Assembly (NCBI RefSeq): GCF_017743995.1
Contig: NZ_JAGHRB010000001.1
Span: forward strand, 62,001-126,000
Length of the DNA: 64,000 bases
Source of the DNA: Ruegeria sp. R13_0
Lineage (GTDB): Bacteria; Pseudomonadota; Alphaproteobacteria; Rhodobacterales; Rhodobacteraceae
Reading direction: 5' to 3'
Under the pieces are notes generated by a model. That model made no database searches. It was not told the origin of the DNA and was given only the letters and a program-made list of their open reading frames with translations. Positions 27,652 to 37,874 of the stretch are shown one piece after another. A program made the translations under genes and the position numbers. Position 1 is the first letter of the stretch. The number at the start of each line of letters is the position of its first letter.

Positions 27652-29223
27652 TTGAAGATAGGAACGCCAAAAGAAGTTTTTGACGGTGAGAACCGGGTGG
27701 CGATGACGCCGGACTCGGCGCGCCAACTGCAAAAACTGGGCTATGACTGCCTGATCGAAAAGGGTGCCGGTGCTGCGGCGGGCTTTTCTGATGCGGCTTA
27801 CGAAGAGGCCGGTGTCGAGGTTATGAAAACCGCGGCGTCGCTTTGGAAAGCTGCGGATATCGTCGCCAAGGTGCGCCAGCCGAATGAGACCGAGCTGAAG
27901 CGTCTGACCAAAGGCAAGACGCTGATCTCATTCTTCAACCCGGCGGGGAACGAAGAGGGGATGAAGGTAGCCAAGTCCAAAGGCGCGAATGTAATTGCGA
28001 TGGAGATGGTTCCGCGTATTTCCCGTGCGCAGAAAATGGACGCGCTGTCCTCGATGGCTAACATCGCCGGTTATCGTGCGGTAATTGAGGCGGGCAACAA
28101 TTTTGGCCGTTTCTTCACCGGTCAGGTGACCGCGGCCGGAAAGGTACCGCCTGCGAAGGTGCTTATCGTGGGTGCTGGTGTTGCCGGTCTGGCGGCGATT
28201 GGTACGTCCACATCGCTGGGTGCGATCACTTATGCGTTCGACGTGCGCCCCGAAGTGGCCGAGCAGGTTGAGTCGATGGGTGCCGAGTTCGTCTATCTGG
28301 ACTTTGAAGAGCAGCAGCAGGATGGCGCGGCCACCGGCGGCTATGCGTCGGTCCAGTCCGAAGAGTTCCGCAATGCGCAGCTGGCCAAGTTCCGTGAGCT
28401 GGCGCCCGAGATGGACATCGTGATCACCACCGCGCTGATCCCGAACCGCGAAGCTCCTGAGCTTTGGACCAAGGATATGGTCGAGGCGATGAAGCCGGGC
28501 TCGGTCATTGTGGACCTTGCGGCGGAAAAAGGCGGCAACTGCAAGCTGACCGTCGCGGATGAGAAGATCGTGACCGACAATGGCGTGACCATCATCGGTT
28601 ATACCGACTTCCCCAGCCGAATGGCGGCGCAGGCATCGTCTCTCTACGCGACCAACATCCGTCACATGATGTCTGACCTGACGCCCGACAAGGACGGTCA
28701 GATCAATCACGACATGGAAGATGACGTGATCCGCGGTGCAACCGTGACCCATGAGGGCGAGATCACCTTCCCGCCGCCTCCGCCCAAGGTACAGGCGATT
28801 GCGGCGCAGAAGAAACCCGAGGTCAAGGAACTGACCCCGGAAGAAAAAAAGGCGCAGGAAATCGCAGCCTTCAAGGCGCAGACCAAGCAGCAGTTCACCT
28901 TGCTGGGTGTTGGTGGTGCGTTGATGCTGCTGGTGGGGCTGATCGCTCCGGCCAGCTTCATGCAGCACTTCATCGTATTTGTGTTGGCGATCTTTGTGGG
29001 CTTCCAGGTGATCTGGGGCGTCGCGCACAGCTTGCACACACCGCTTATGGCGATCACCAACGCGATCTCGTCGATCATTATCGTCGGGGCTTTGATGCAG
29101 ATCGGGTCCGGGTCGTTCCTGGTTATTCTGCTGGCGGCGCTGTCCGTGTTCATGGCCGGGATCAATATCTTCGGCGGCTTCCTCGTCACCCGGCGCATGC
29201 TCGCCATGTTCCAGAAATCCTAA
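27652..29223 (+). CDS. pntA: NAD(P) transhydrogenase subunit alpha
   Basis: PntA forms the NAD-binding part of the proton-translocating transhydrogenase, which uses the proton gradient to make NADPH from NADH. Translation starts at TTG 27652, directed by a very strong AAAGGAGG seven bases upstream. The 523-residue protein has the alanine-dehydrogenase-like domain with Rossmann motif [14 protein letters not shown] near 171-184, an acidic/proline linker with [17 protein letters not shown], and C-terminal membrane helices at about 420-520. It is followed by pntB after 13 bases, in the two-gene arrangement seen in E. coli. Confidence 0.97.
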   Translation: MKIGTPKEVFDGENRVAMTPDSARQLQKLGYDCLIEKGAGAAAGFSDAAYEEAGVEVMKTAASLWKAADIVAKVRQPNETELKRLTKGKTLISFFNPAGNEEGMKVAKSKGANVIAMEMVPRISRAQKMDALSSMANIAGYRAVIEAGNNFGRFFTGQVTAAGKVPPAKVLIVGAGVAGLAAIGTSTSLGAITYAFDVRPEVAEQVESMGAEFVYLDFEEQQQDGAATGGYASVQSEEFRNAQLAKFRELAPEMDIVITTALIPNREAPELWTKDMVEAMKPGSVIVDLAAEKGGNCKLTVADEKIVTDNGVTIIGYTDFPSRMAAQASSLYATNIRHMMSDLTPDKDGQINHDMEDDVIRGATVTHEGEITFPPPPPKVQAIAAQKKPEVKELTPEEKKAQEIAAFKAQTKQQFTLLGVGGALMLLVGLIAPASFMQHFIVFVLAIFVGFQVIWGVAHSLHTPLMAITNAISSIIIVGALMQIGSGSFLVILLAALSVFMAGINIFGGFLVTRRMLAMFQKS

Positions 29224-29236
29224 GGAGGTCGGGCAT

Positions 29237-30688
29237 ATGATTGGCTTCACTTCTGCCGCTTATGTTGTTGCGGCTGTCCTTTTCATCCTGTCGCTCGGCG
29301 GGTTGTCGAACCAGGAAAGCGCCAAACGTGCAGTCTGGTACGGTATCGTCGGTATGGCGCTGGCGGTCTTTGCCACGCTGGTCGGCCCGGGTTCGGGCCT
29401 GTGGCTGCTGTCCATTCTGCTGATCATCGGGGGTGGTCTGATCGGTCAATACGTGGCGCAGCGCGTCCAGATGACCGAGATGCCGCAGCTGGTGGCCGCA
29501 ATGCACTCGCTGGTTGGTCTGGCGGCTGTGTTCGTCGGCTTCAACGCGCATTTCGAGATCGGAAACGTGGCTCAGGTCATGGCGATCAAAGATAGCGCGG
29601 GTCAGGCGGACCTGTCCGACCTTGGTGCATTCGCAAAGCTGATCGCCAAGAAGACCCCTGCGGAACTGGCGATCCTGCATGTTGAGCTGTTCCTGGGCAT
29701 CTTCATCGGTGCGATCACCTTTACTGGCTCGGTCGTGGCCTATGGCAAACTGGCGGGCAAAGTGACGAGCGCCGCGACCAAACTGCCCGGTGGTCACATG
29801 CTGAACGCGGCGGCTGCGGGTCTCTCGCTGATCTGTCTGATCTGGTACACCAGCTCGGGCGGTCTGTTCCCGTTGATCCTGATGACGCTGGCGGCGCTGT
29901 TCATTGGTTATCACCTGATCATGGGCATCGGCGGTGCCGACATGCCGGTGGTTGTGTCGATGCTGAACTCGTATTCGGGTTGGGCGGCTGCGGCGATTGG
30001 CTTCAGCCTTGGCAACGACCTGCTGATTGTGGTCGGCGCTCTGGTCGGATCGTCGGGTGCGATCCTGTCTTATATCATGTGCAAGGCGATGAACCGTCAC
30101 TTTGTCAGTGTGATCCTAGGCGGCTTCGGTGGCCCGCAGGGCGAGCAGATGGCTGTCGAAGGCGAACAGATCGCGATTGAGGCGGACGGCGTGGCCGCCG
30201 CGCTGAACGATGCGGACAGCATTGTCATCATCCCGGGTTACGGCATGGCTGTTGCTCAGGCACAGCAGTCGGTGTCCGAGTTGGTCCGCAAGCTGCGCGC
30301 CAAGGGCAAAGAGGTGCGCTTTGCGATCCACCCCGTTGCCGGACGTCTGCCGGGCCACATGAATGTTCTGCTGGCCGAGGCGAAAGTGCCATATGACATC
30401 GTGCTGGAGATGGATGAGATCAACGACGATTTCGCGGACACCGATGTGGCCATCGTCATCGGCTCGAACGACATCGTGAACCCTGCGGCGCAGGAAGATC
30501 CCAACAGTCCCATCGCCGGTATGCCGGTTCTGGAGTGCTGGAAGGCCAAGCAGGTCTTTGTCTCAAAACGCGGTCAGGGCACTGGCTATTCGGGCATCGA
30601 GAACCCGCTGTTCTTCAAAGAGAACACGCGCATGTTCTATGGCGATGCCAAGCAGTCGCTGGACAAGCTGTTGCCGATGATCGAGTGA
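29237..30688 (+). CDS. pntB: NAD(P) transhydrogenase subunit beta
   Basis: PntB supplies most of the proton channel and the NADP(H)-binding domain. The 483-residue protein starts at ATG 29237 with TAAGGAGGTCGGGC upstream. About eight to nine membrane helices fill residues 1-270, and the C-terminal domain contains the NADP motif [17 protein letters not shown] and the [16 protein letters not shown] region conserved in this family. It forms a single operon with pntA and ends in a strong terminator. Confidence 0.97.
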   Translation: MIGFTSAAYVVAAVLFILSLGGLSNQESAKRAVWYGIVGMALAVFATLVGPGSGLWLLSILLIIGGGLIGQYVAQRVQMTEMPQLVAAMHSLVGLAAVFVGFNAHFEIGNVAQVMAIKDSAGQADLSDLGAFAKLIAKKTPAELAILHVELFLGIFIGAITFTGSVVAYGKLAGKVTSAATKLPGGHMLNAAAAGLSLICLIWYTSSGGLFPLILMTLAALFIGYHLIMGIGGADMPVVVSMLNSYSGWAAAAIGFSLGNDLLIVVGALVGSSGAILSYIMCKAMNRHFVSVILGGFGGPQGEQMAVEGEQIAIEADGVAAALNDADSIVIIPGYGMAVAQAQQSVSELVRKLRAKGKEVRFAIHPVAGRLPGHMNVLLAEAKVPYDIVLEMDEINDDFADTDVAIVIGSNDIVNPAAQEDPNSPIAGMPVLECWKAKQVFVSKRGQGTGYSGIENPLFFKENTRMFYGDAKQSLDKLLPMIE

Positions 30689-30710
30689 TCAAAACGCACA
30701 ATTCAATTGC

Positions 30711-30735
30711 AAAGGGCGCCTGCGGGCGCCCTTTT
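30711..30735 (+). terminator. Intrinsic terminator after pntB
   Basis: AAAGGGCGCC-TGCG-GGCGCCCTTTT followed by CTTTC is a perfect 10-bp stem and a T-run, 23 bases after the pntB stop. Confidence 0.92.
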
Positions 30736-30766
30736 CTTTCCTACTTTGAAGAGGGCTTGGCCTTCT

Positions 30767-30793
30767 CGCCTCCAGAGTATTGCAGCCAGATGT
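30767..30793 (+). repeat. Dispersed intergenic repeat, copy 4 (degenerate)
   Basis: CGCCTCCAGAGTATTGCAG followed by CCAGATGTAG. It keeps the order of copy 2 (CCTCC, TATT, AGCCAGATG) but has several changes and has lost the hairpin. It lies between the pntB terminator and the VOC gene. Confidence 0.45.
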
Positions 30794-30847
30794 AGCAGGC
30801 GTGATGTGTTACTTTACGTCTGACGGGCACTATGTGGGAGCAAGGTC

Positions 30848-31204
30848 ATGGAGAAAGTAAACGGAATCGGCGGGGTCTTTTTTCGCGCCAAGAACCCCAA
30901 GGCCCTGAGTGAATGGTATGAAAGACACCTGGGGGTAAATCACTACGATCCGGTCCCTTGGAAGCAGGCTGAGGGCTATACCGTTTTCGCACCCTTCGCG
31001 CAGGATACCGCGTATTTTGGCCGAAGCGAGCAGCAGTGGATGGTCAATTTCAGGGTTGATGATCTGGCCGCTTTGACACTTCAGTTGCAGGACGCAGGGA
31101 TAACCGTCGAAACCAATCCGGATTGGGACAGCGAGGTAGGCAAATTCGCCCGTATTCACGATCCCGAGGGCAATCCCATCGAGCTATGGCAACCAAATCA
31201 ATGA
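30848..31204 (+). CDS. VOC (glyoxalase/bleomycin-resistance) family protein
   Basis: The 118-residue protein has the paired beta-alpha-beta-beta-beta fold of the vicinal-oxygen-chelate superfamily: VFFRAKNPKALSEWYERHLGV, then WMVNFRVDDLAALTLQLQDAG, and the closing FARIHDPEGNPIELWQP. The DPEGNPIELWQP ending with its Glu metal ligand is typical. Members include dioxygenases, isomerases and resistance proteins; nothing here selects one. It is a single gene in the gap after pntAB. Confidence 0.88.
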   Translation: MEKVNGIGGVFFRAKNPKALSEWYERHLGVNHYDPVPWKQAEGYTVFAPFAQDTAYFGRSEQQWMVNFRVDDLAALTLQLQDAGITVETNPDWDSEVGKFARIHDPEGNPIELWQPNQ

Positions 31205-31311
31205 ATTGGCTGGAATGTATACCGTCGCATTCTTGTAAGTATCTGAAATAAAATGGGAATTGATGTATTTTGGGTGTGCCGTATAGTGTGTCGGATGAAT
31301 CGGAGCCCCGC

Positions 31312-32589
31312 ATGACGCCAATCGATGACCACCCTTTACGCTATCGGCTTGCCAATGAACTGCACGCCCGACCTTTTCCGGTGGCGCAGGTTCCATGCAC
31401 GGTTGCCTTTCTGGCGATCAAGAAGCCCGGCACGTCGCAAGGTGGGGACCGGCAGGACGACATTGCGCATTTGATCAATCTGCTGGATCGCCACGGCGCG
31501 CCGCACCCTCAGCCCGACGCGACCCACTATGCGGGGCAGATCGGACGCCATTGGCTCAAGTGGGAGCAACACACTGAGTTCGTAACCTTTACTGCGATCT
31601 CTCAGAACGTGAGTGAGCGGGCGTTCAACCCCGCCGATTTCGAAGTCTTCCCGCCGGATTGGATGATGGCCAGTCCCGGCCAAAGGATCACGTCGGCGTT
31701 GCTGCGGGTCGTTCCGCGTCCAGAGGATGATGTCGTCCGGAACCTGCTACCGGATTGGTTCGAACCCGAAAGCCTTGCTGTGTCCCGCGTTTTGGACGAT
31801 GCCGCGATCTGCGCCAGCGATTTTCGTATCGACCCGGCAGGGCATATGCGGTTCGCGCTGTTCGTTTCGGATGGAACCGGAGAGCGCCGGGTTGGACGGA
31901 TCATCCAGCGTCTATGCGAGATCGAGACCTACAAGGCCATGTCCATGCTGGGGTTTGCACGGGTCAAATCGCTGACCCCGCGCATCGGCGAATTGGATCA
32001 GAAGCTGACCGCGCTGATGGGCGAGATGACCGATGGCGGCAAACATCCCGATGATATGCTACCGCAACTGCTGAAAACCTCGACCGAGTTGGAGACGATC
32101 TCGGCACGCTGTTCCTTTCGGTTTGGGGCCACGGGCGCCTATGAGGCCATCGTTAACCAGCGCGTCAAAGTCTTGCGGGAAGAGCGGTTCATGGGGGGGC
32201 AGAGCTTTGCCGATTTCATGATGCGCCGCTATGACCCTGCGATGCGGACTGTTAAGTCGACTGAATTGCGCCTACAGGCCCTGTCAGACCGGGCCATCCG
32301 CGCCGGAGATCTGCTGCGAACACGTGTGGACGTGGAACGCAGCGCGCAGAATCAGGCCTTGCTGGAGAGCATGGACCGCCGCGCCGATCAGGCCCTGCGC
32401 CTGCAGCACACTGTCGAGGGGCTGTCGGTGGTTGCCATCAGCTACTATGCCGTCTCGCTGGTTAGCTATCTGCTGTATCCTCTGACGTCGACGGGGATCA
32501 GTAAGGGAATGTTGACGGCTTTGGTCACGGTTCCGGTCATTCTGGCCGTTTGGGTGGGCGTCCGCAGAATTCGGCGTCGGCTGGAGTGA
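31312..32589 (+). CDS. DUF3422 family membrane protein
   Basis: The 425-residue protein starts at MTPIDDHPLRYRLANELHAR (31312), the conserved DUF3422 opening; the upstream GTG start is less likely. The central domain FVTFTAISQN and the Arg/Gln-rich helical part precede two C-terminal membrane segments (VVAISYYAVSLVSYLLYPL and LTALVTVPVILAVWVGV). The family is widespread in Alphaproteobacteria with no settled function. A coiled-coil stretch lies before the first membrane segment. Confidence 0.9.
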   Translation: MTPIDDHPLRYRLANELHARPFPVAQVPCTVAFLAIKKPGTSQGGDRQDDIAHLINLLDRHGAPHPQPDATHYAGQIGRHWLKWEQHTEFVTFTAISQNVSERAFNPADFEVFPPDWMMASPGQRITSALLRVVPRPEDDVVRNLLPDWFEPESLAVSRVLDDAAICASDFRIDPAGHMRFALFVSDGTGERRVGRIIQRLCEIETYKAMSMLGFARVKSLTPRIGELDQKLTALMGEMTDGGKHPDDMLPQLLKTSTELETISARCSFRFGATGAYEAIVNQRVKVLREERFMGGQSFADFMMRRYDPAMRTVKSTELRLQALSDRAIRAGDLLRTRVDVERSAQNQALLESMDRRADQALRLQHTVEGLSVVAISYYAVSLVSYLLYPLTSTGISKGMLTALVTVPVILAVWVGVRRIRRRLE

Positions 32590-32661
32590 GCGGCGCTTGC
32601 CTCTGTTTGGTAGCTTTGTACTAGTAGCCGGCGAAGCGCATCAAACAAGCGGAGCTTTAGT

Positions 32662-33798
32662 ATGATCAGTGTCGCTGCTGCATGGCGCGCCGTCACCGCG
32701 ATGTTCGCGCTGAACGGTGCCCTGTTCGGTATCTGGGCCTCCCGCATTCCGGCGGTGCGCGATCACCTGACCCTCAGCCATGAAGAGCTTGGCTATGGCC
32801 TGCTATTCATGGCAGCGGGTGCTGTCTGTTCCTTTCCGGTGACCGGGCGATTGACCGACCGGTTCGGGGCCGTGTCGATCACGCGGATCATCGCGGTTCT
32901 GTACACCTTTTCGCTGGTTTTGCTGGCGCTGGCCGACAGCTTCACCCTGCTTGCGGCCTTCCTGTTTCTGTTCGGTGCCTTTCATGGCTCGATGGATGTG
33001 GCGATGAACGCATGGGCCGCCGAGGTCGAGCAGGCTTACGACAAACCGCTCATGTCCTCGTTTCATGCGATGTGGAGCCTGGGTGCCGGCCTCGGGGCGA
33101 TAAGTGGATTTGCAGCGGTTCAGTGGGATGCGACCGTTCTGCAGCATTTCCTGGTTGCGGGAGGCGTTGTGGTGGCACTGGCCTTGGCGATGTCCTGGGT
33201 GCAGTGGACGTCCCGCCGCGCGGAGCAGTCTCAAGGCGCCGTGTTTGCATTCCCGTCCGGGGTGTTGATCCTCGTTGGCTTCACGGCGCTATGCGGTGCG
33301 TTAGGAGAAGGTGCCGTCGCAGATTGGAGCGCGCTATTCCTGCGCGACGTCACTGGGGCCGCCGAGAGCGTGGCAGCCTTGGGCTATGCGGTTTTTTCGG
33401 TCGCGATGGTGGTGTGTCGTTTGGCTGGCGGCTTCCTCATCGCGCGCGTCGGCCCGGTCGCAGCAGCGAGGGGCGGCGGTGTCTTTGCTGCGATAGGGGT
33501 GTTCTGCGTGGTGTCCGCTGGTGCTGCGCCATTGGCATTGGTCGGGTTCACGCTGATGGGGGTCGGTTATGCGGTGATCATGCCCTTGGCGTTCAGCCGC
33601 GCAGCCAACGATCCAAACACCCCACCGGGGCAGGCCATCGCCAGTGTCGCAACGCTCGGATATGGGGGGCTATTGATCGGACCGCCGCTGATTGGGTTTC
33701 TGGCCGAATTGCTGTCGCTACGGATGGCGTTTGGTGTCTTGCTGCCGCTGGCGGTGCTGATCGTGGTCTGTGCCGGCGCGCTAAAGCGCGCCGACTGA
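32662..33798 (+). CDS. MFS transporter
   Basis: The 378-residue protein has around twelve membrane helices and the loop 2-3 motif GRLTDRFGAV typical of the major facilitator superfamily. The N-terminus AWRAVTAMFALNGALFGIWASRIPAVRDHL matches the bacterial YbjJ-type subgroup. Substrate and direction are not evident. It is convergent with the ABC permease only six bases away, so there is no room for a terminator between them. Confidence 0.88.
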   Translation: MISVAAAWRAVTAMFALNGALFGIWASRIPAVRDHLTLSHEELGYGLLFMAAGAVCSFPVTGRLTDRFGAVSITRIIAVLYTFSLVLLALADSFTLLAAFLFLFGAFHGSMDVAMNAWAAEVEQAYDKPLMSSFHAMWSLGAGLGAISGFAAVQWDATVLQHFLVAGGVVVALALAMSWVQWTSRRAEQSQGAVFAFPSGVLILVGFTALCGALGEGAVADWSALFLRDVTGAAESVAALGYAVFSVAMVVCRLAGGFLIARVGPVAAARGGGVFAAIGVFCVVSAGAAPLALVGFTLMGVGYAVIMPLAFSRAANDPNTPPGQAIASVATLGYGGLLIGPPLIGFLAELLSLRMAFGVLLPLAVLIVVCAGALKRAD

Positions 33799-33804
33799 GG
33801 TTTA

Positions 33805-34785
33805 TTACCGGCCGCGAATGCGCGGATCCAGCGCATCACGCAAGCCATCGCCCAGATAGTTCACGCTGAGAACAGTCAGCGAGATCGCTAGGCCGGGCCA
33901 GAACACACGCTCGGGGTATTGCTGCAAATAGTCGACACCATCAAACAGCAGGCGGCCCCAGGTCGGGAAGTCCGGCGGGAAGCCGAGCCCGAGGAAGGAC
34001 AGCGCACTTTCGGTGATGATCGCCGTCGCAATCCCCAGCGTTGCCGACACCATGATCGGAGACAGTACGTTCGGCAGGATGTGCCGCGTGATGATCTGCC
34101 GGTTGCTGGTGCCGATGGAGCGTGCAGCCAGAACGAACTCACGCTCTTTGATGGCCAGCACGTCGCCGCGTACGATCCTCGCCGTGGGCATCCATGAGGT
34201 GATGCCAATGGCGCAGACAATCAGGATGAAAATCCCACGCTCCAGCCCGAATGCGGCGGACAGAGGCTCGCGGAACAGCAGCATCATGACCAGCAGCAGC
34301 GGTAGCAGGGGGAGTGCGAGGAACAGGTCGGTCAGTCGCATCAACGGCCCGTCGAGGCGTTTGAAGAAGCCTGCGATCACACCAATGAACGATCCCAGAA
34401 ACAGCGCCAGCAACATAGCGGTGATGCCAACCGAGACCGAGGTCTGACCACCCGACATCATCCGCGCCAGAATATCCCGGCCCAGCTGATCGGTGCCGAA
34501 CGGATGCGCCCAGCTGGGGCCCTGATTGCGCGACCGGATGTCGATCTGGGTTGGATCGATGCTCCAGAGGTAGGGCCCCAGATACACACCGGCGACGATG
34601 AAGATGAACAGGATCGCTCCGATCATCGCGCCTTTGTGCGTTTTGAACTGATCCCACACATCGCGCCACTGGCTGCGGGGCGGGGTGGCCAGGTCGTCCA
34701 TCACGCCTGCAGTTGGCAGCGCGGTTGAGGCGGGGGCCAGTCCTTCGTCGGGGACCAGCGTGTCTGATTTGTCTGTATCAGTCAT
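33805..34785 (-). CDS. Peptide-type ABC transporter permease (DppC/OppC-like)
   Basis: The 326-residue inner-membrane permease has a hydrophilic N-terminal tail, one early helix (AMIGAILFIFIVAGVYLGPYL) and a five-helix BPD_transp_1 domain. The cytoplasmic EAA loop is in AIKEREFVLAARSIGTSNRQII, and the conserved PDFPTWGRLLFDG appears near the C-terminus. It overlaps the upstream permease gene by eight bases. It makes the translocation pore together with that permease, the binding protein encoded upstream, and the fused ATPase encoded divergently. Confidence 0.93.
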   Translation of the reverse strand: MTDTDKSDTLVPDEGLAPASTALPTAGVMDDLATPPRSQWRDVWDQFKTHKGAMIGAILFIFIVAGVYLGPYLWSIDPTQIDIRSRNQGPSWAHPFGTDQLGRDILARMMSGGQTSVSVGITAMLLALFLGSFIGVIAGFFKRLDGPLMRLTDLFLALPLLPLLLVMMLLFREPLSAAFGLERGIFILIVCAIGITSWMPTARIVRGDVLAIKEREFVLAARSIGTSNRQIITRHILPNVLSPIMVSATLGIATAIITESALSFLGLGFPPDFPTWGRLLFDGVDYLQQYPERVFWPGLAISLTVLSVNYLGDGLRDALDPRIRGR

Positions 34786-35785
34786 AGCGAATCCTCGGGT
34801 CCAGAATGCCGTACAGAACGTCAGCGATCAGGTTGAACAGAACGATCAACACGGCAAAGATGAAGGTCAGCGTCTGCACCATCGGCAGGTCGTTGGCTTG
34901 AATCGCGCCGATCAGCAACTGGCCGATACCGTTCACCTTGAAAACCTGCTCGGTGATGATTGCGCCGCCGAAGATGGCCGGAATACCCAGCGCAATAACG
35001 GTAACCACCGGGATCATCGAGTTGCGTAGGACATGGACCATCACAACCGTGTATTCGCTCAGCCCTTTGGCGCGGGCGGTACGAACGTAATCTTGGTTGA
35101 GGTTGTCCAGCATTGAAGCGCGCATGAAGCGGCTCAACTGCGCCGTGATCTGCAGCGCCAGCACCATGACCGGCATGATCATCTGTTTCAGCTGTACGAC
35201 GAAGCTATCCCAGCTATTCACCACGTGAGTCGTGTCATAGATCGATGGGAACCAGCCCAGCTGGACCGAGAAGATCACGATCACCAGCACGCCCGAGAAG
35301 AAGGGCGGGACTGAGAAGCCGACCATCGACACGAAGGTACCCATCTGGTCGAACCAGGAATACTGGCGGTATGCGGAATAGATGCCGATGGGCAGCGCGA
35401 TCAGGATGGCGACCACATAGGCGGTGCCAACCACCCACAGGGTCTGCGGGATACGCTGAACGACGATGTCCATAACGGGCGAGCGGGTCTGCCACGAAAT
35501 CACACGCAGGTCACCTTCGGAGAAAGTGGTGCCAAACATATGGTCGATCAGAACCTGCGGCTCGATCCAGAAGAACTGCACGATCCATTTCCAGAACCGG
35601 ATATGCATCGGCTGGCCAAGGCCAAGCGCCTCGCGCATCTTCTCTTTGACTTCGGGGGGGACGGTGAGGGGAACCTGTGCCATCGGGTCGCCTGGGGCAA
35701 GCTCGAGCAGCAGGAAGATGACGAGGCTGATGAACAGCAGCGTGGGTACGGCCAGCACCAGTCGTCTGATGGTAAAGTTGAGCAT
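34778..35785 (-). CDS. Peptide-type ABC transporter permease (DppB/OppB-like)
   Basis: The 335-residue permease begins MLNFTIRRLVLAVPTLLFISL, the DppB-type opening with its first helix, followed by GDPM and the periplasmic segment. The EAA loop is RTARAKGLSEYTVVMVHVLRNS, and LIADVLYGILDPRIRYD closes it. A 96-base gap with a hairpin separates it from the binding protein upstream. Together with the DppC-like protein it forms the channel. Confidence 0.93.
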   Translation of the reverse strand: MLNFTIRRLVLAVPTLLFISLVIFLLLELAPGDPMAQVPLTVPPEVKEKMREALGLGQPMHIRFWKWIVQFFWIEPQVLIDHMFGTTFSEGDLRVISWQTRSPVMDIVVQRIPQTLWVVGTAYVVAILIALPIGIYSAYRQYSWFDQMGTFVSMVGFSVPPFFSGVLVIVIFSVQLGWFPSIYDTTHVVNSWDSFVVQLKQMIMPVMVLALQITAQLSRFMRASMLDNLNQDYVRTARAKGLSEYTVVMVHVLRNSMIPVVTVIALGIPAIFGGAIITEQVFKVNGIGQLLIGAIQANDLPMVQTLTFIFAVLIVLFNLIADVLYGILDPRIRYD

Positions 35786-35837
35786 TCAAAGGCGCCTTTG
35801 TTGATGCGTCTTTTTGTTGGAGTGGTCTGCAAATGAC

Positions 35838-35863
35838 CGCGCCCCGATAAAGATCGGGGCGCG
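35838..35863 (-). other. Intercistronic stem-loop between binding protein and permease genes
   Basis: CGCGCCCCGAT-AAAG-ATCGGGGCGCG is a perfect 11-bp stem without a T-run, 18 bases after the binding-protein stop codon. Such elements commonly protect the upstream transcript from 3' decay or cause partial termination, giving more binding protein than permease. This role is inferred from family precedent. Confidence 0.6.
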
Positions 35864-35881
35864 ATATTGCAAGACTAACGC

Positions 35882-37588
35882 TTAGGAACCGGTTTTGCGG
35901 TACCAGTCCGCAATGTTCCACAGCTCGCTGTCCCAAACGTTCAGGACAACACCACCCAGGGTGTTTGCATGCGCCGACAGACGGCCACGGTGCACCAGCG
36001 GGATCATGCCGCCATTTTGAACCATGATGTCGTTCAGCTGCTTGGCGATCTCCGCACGAGCCTCCAGACCTGCAGTTTCCGCCAGTTTGGCGTGCAAGGC
36101 GTCAAACTCTTCGTTGCAGAAGCGGCTGATGTTCTCACCCTGCCACTGCGACTCAGGCTTCGGTGCCTTGTCGCACAGACCGTTGCCCAGATAGGACTGC
36201 GGGTCGGTGCCGTTGAAGGTGTTGGCGTACATCTCAACGTCTGCATAGAACTTCTGGAAGGTGTCAGGCGAACCCGGGTCACCACCGAAGAAGACCGATG
36301 CGTTGATATTGCGCAGTTCGGATTCGATGCCGATCTGGCTCCACCATTCCTTGATCAGCGCCTGGAAGTCCTGACGCACAGCGTTGGTCGAGGTCTGGTA
36401 GACGATTTTCAGCGGCACACCGTCTTTTTCACGAATGCCGTCGCCATCGGTATCAACGATGCCTGCGTCGTCGAGCAGTTTCTTGGCACCTTCGATATCC
36501 TGCGTGTCACAGCTCATCGAAGTCGAGTTGAACGCAGCCGGGGCCGGAACCCAGTTACAGGTCACTTTGCCAGCCTGACCGTAGCCGATCTCAACCAGCA
36601 GCGGGCGGTCGATGGCCATGGACATGGCTTTGTAAACGGCGGGATCCTGCAGGAATGGGTGCGGATGCGCCGCCGTCGAGCGCTCACCTTCCGGCAGGTC
36701 GGGCGACGGGTTGGTCTGGTTCAGCATGATACGCTCGACCAGCGGGCCAAAGCCTGCGACCGGAGTACCTTTGCCACCTTCCTGCATCTGCGCGATGACT
36801 TCAGGGGCCAACTGCAGGTTCCAGGCATAGTCAAACTCGCCGGTTTCCATAACCGCACGGCCAGCAGCAGTTGCGTCGCCGCCACCTTTGAAGGTTACGC
36901 TGGCAAATGCCGGCTTGGCCGGGTCACGATAGTTTTCGTTGGCGGCAAATGTGATCACGTCGTTCGGCTTGAACTCGGTGACGACAAACGGGCCGGTGCC
37001 GATCGGGTTGAAGTTCTGGTCGGTGCATTCAGGGGCTTTTGCGCCCATGCAGTCAGCGAACTGAGCGGCCTGAATGATCGGGCTTTCACCACCCACAAAC
37101 GGTCCGTAGGGGAAGGGGGTCGGAGCGTCGAACGTTACCTTAACGGTTAGGTCATCGACAGCTTCGACATCGGTGACGCCTTCAAACTTGGTCACCTGTG
37201 CACAACCGCCTTCGGGGTCCATGCAGTAGTTTGCGGTAAACACCACGTCGGCCGAGGTGAACGGTGTACCGTCCGACCATGTCAGGCCCGGCGCAATCTT
37301 CCAGGTAATGGTGGTCAGGTCTTCGCTGACGCCGCCATTTTCAACGGTCGGGATTTCAGCGGCCAGATACGGCACCATGTTCCCGTCTTGGTCGTAGCGT
37401 GCAAGTGGTTCGATAACCAGCGAGGCTGCCTCAACATCTTTTGTGCCACCCGACAGAAACGGGTTCATAATTGACGGAGCCTGCCAATAAATGATGCTGA
37501 CATTGCCGTCCGATCCGCGCTCAGCAAAGGCCGCAGGGGCCATCGCCGTGCTTGCAATCGCACCAAGCAAAAGGGTTTTGATCTTCAT
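35882..37588 (-). CDS. Peptide-type ABC transporter substrate-binding protein (SBP family 5)
   Basis: The 568-residue periplasmic binding protein has a signal peptide MKIKTLLLGAIASTAMAPAAFA. The family 5 layout follows: YWQAPSIMNPF, then the long EPLARYDQDGNMVPYLAAEIP region, WKIAPGLTWSDGTPFTSADV, and the C-terminal NGGMIPLVHRGR. It begins the leftward half of a peptide/opine/glutathione-type importer. The two permeases are downstream. The ligand cannot be read from the sequence, but the linked M20 hydrolases suggest peptides or N-acyl amino acids. Confidence 0.93.
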   Translation of the reverse strand: MKIKTLLLGAIASTAMAPAAFAERGSDGNVSIIYWQAPSIMNPFLSGGTKDVEAASLVIEPLARYDQDGNMVPYLAAEIPTVENGGVSEDLTTITWKIAPGLTWSDGTPFTSADVVFTANYCMDPEGGCAQVTKFEGVTDVEAVDDLTVKVTFDAPTPFPYGPFVGGESPIIQAAQFADCMGAKAPECTDQNFNPIGTGPFVVTEFKPNDVITFAANENYRDPAKPAFASVTFKGGGDATAAGRAVMETGEFDYAWNLQLAPEVIAQMQEGGKGTPVAGFGPLVERIMLNQTNPSPDLPEGERSTAAHPHPFLQDPAVYKAMSMAIDRPLLVEIGYGQAGKVTCNWVPAPAAFNSTSMSCDTQDIEGAKKLLDDAGIVDTDGDGIREKDGVPLKIVYQTSTNAVRQDFQALIKEWWSQIGIESELRNINASVFFGGDPGSPDTFQKFYADVEMYANTFNGTDPQSYLGNGLCDKAPKPESQWQGENISRFCNEEFDALHAKLAETAGLEARAEIAKQLNDIMVQNGGMIPLVHRGRLSAHANTLGGVVLNVWDSELWNIADWYRKTGS

Positions 37589-37874
37589 AAGTCACTCCCG
37601 AATTGGACACTTGCGTGTCTCGATTATCTCCGCAATGCCTGCGGATTTGGCGTTGCCGACTTGTGGCTAAGACTTTGATAAAAATATCAATTGCATTTCG
37701 CGCAACGCGATTTTTGCCTTCGCTGATTGTCGGTTACGCCGGTATCGAAACAGAACTTGGGAAAATTGCAAGCCTTGCCGTCACGAAATCGTGCATTGCG
37801 TTTGACTTTTCCTGGCTCACCGCCTTAGCGTTCGGCATCCATAAAAACAAAACGACCCAAAAGGGAGCGCGCGC
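37589..37874. promoter_or_regulatory. Divergent promoter region between transporter halves
   Basis: This 286-base gap contains three perfect inverted repeats: GACAC-TTGC-GTGTC (37606-37619), TCCGCA-ATGCC-TGCGGA (37629-37645) and TTGATA-AAAA-TATCAA (37675-37690). The first two lie in the leader of the binding-protein gene. The last is a possible operator shared by both divergent units. No gene is visible here. Confidence 0.45.

Noticed and set aside
37675-37690. TTGATA-AAAA-TATCAA as an FNR box
   Set aside because: The half-sites TTGAT and ATCAA are six bases apart rather than four, so it is kept only as a generic inverted repeat.
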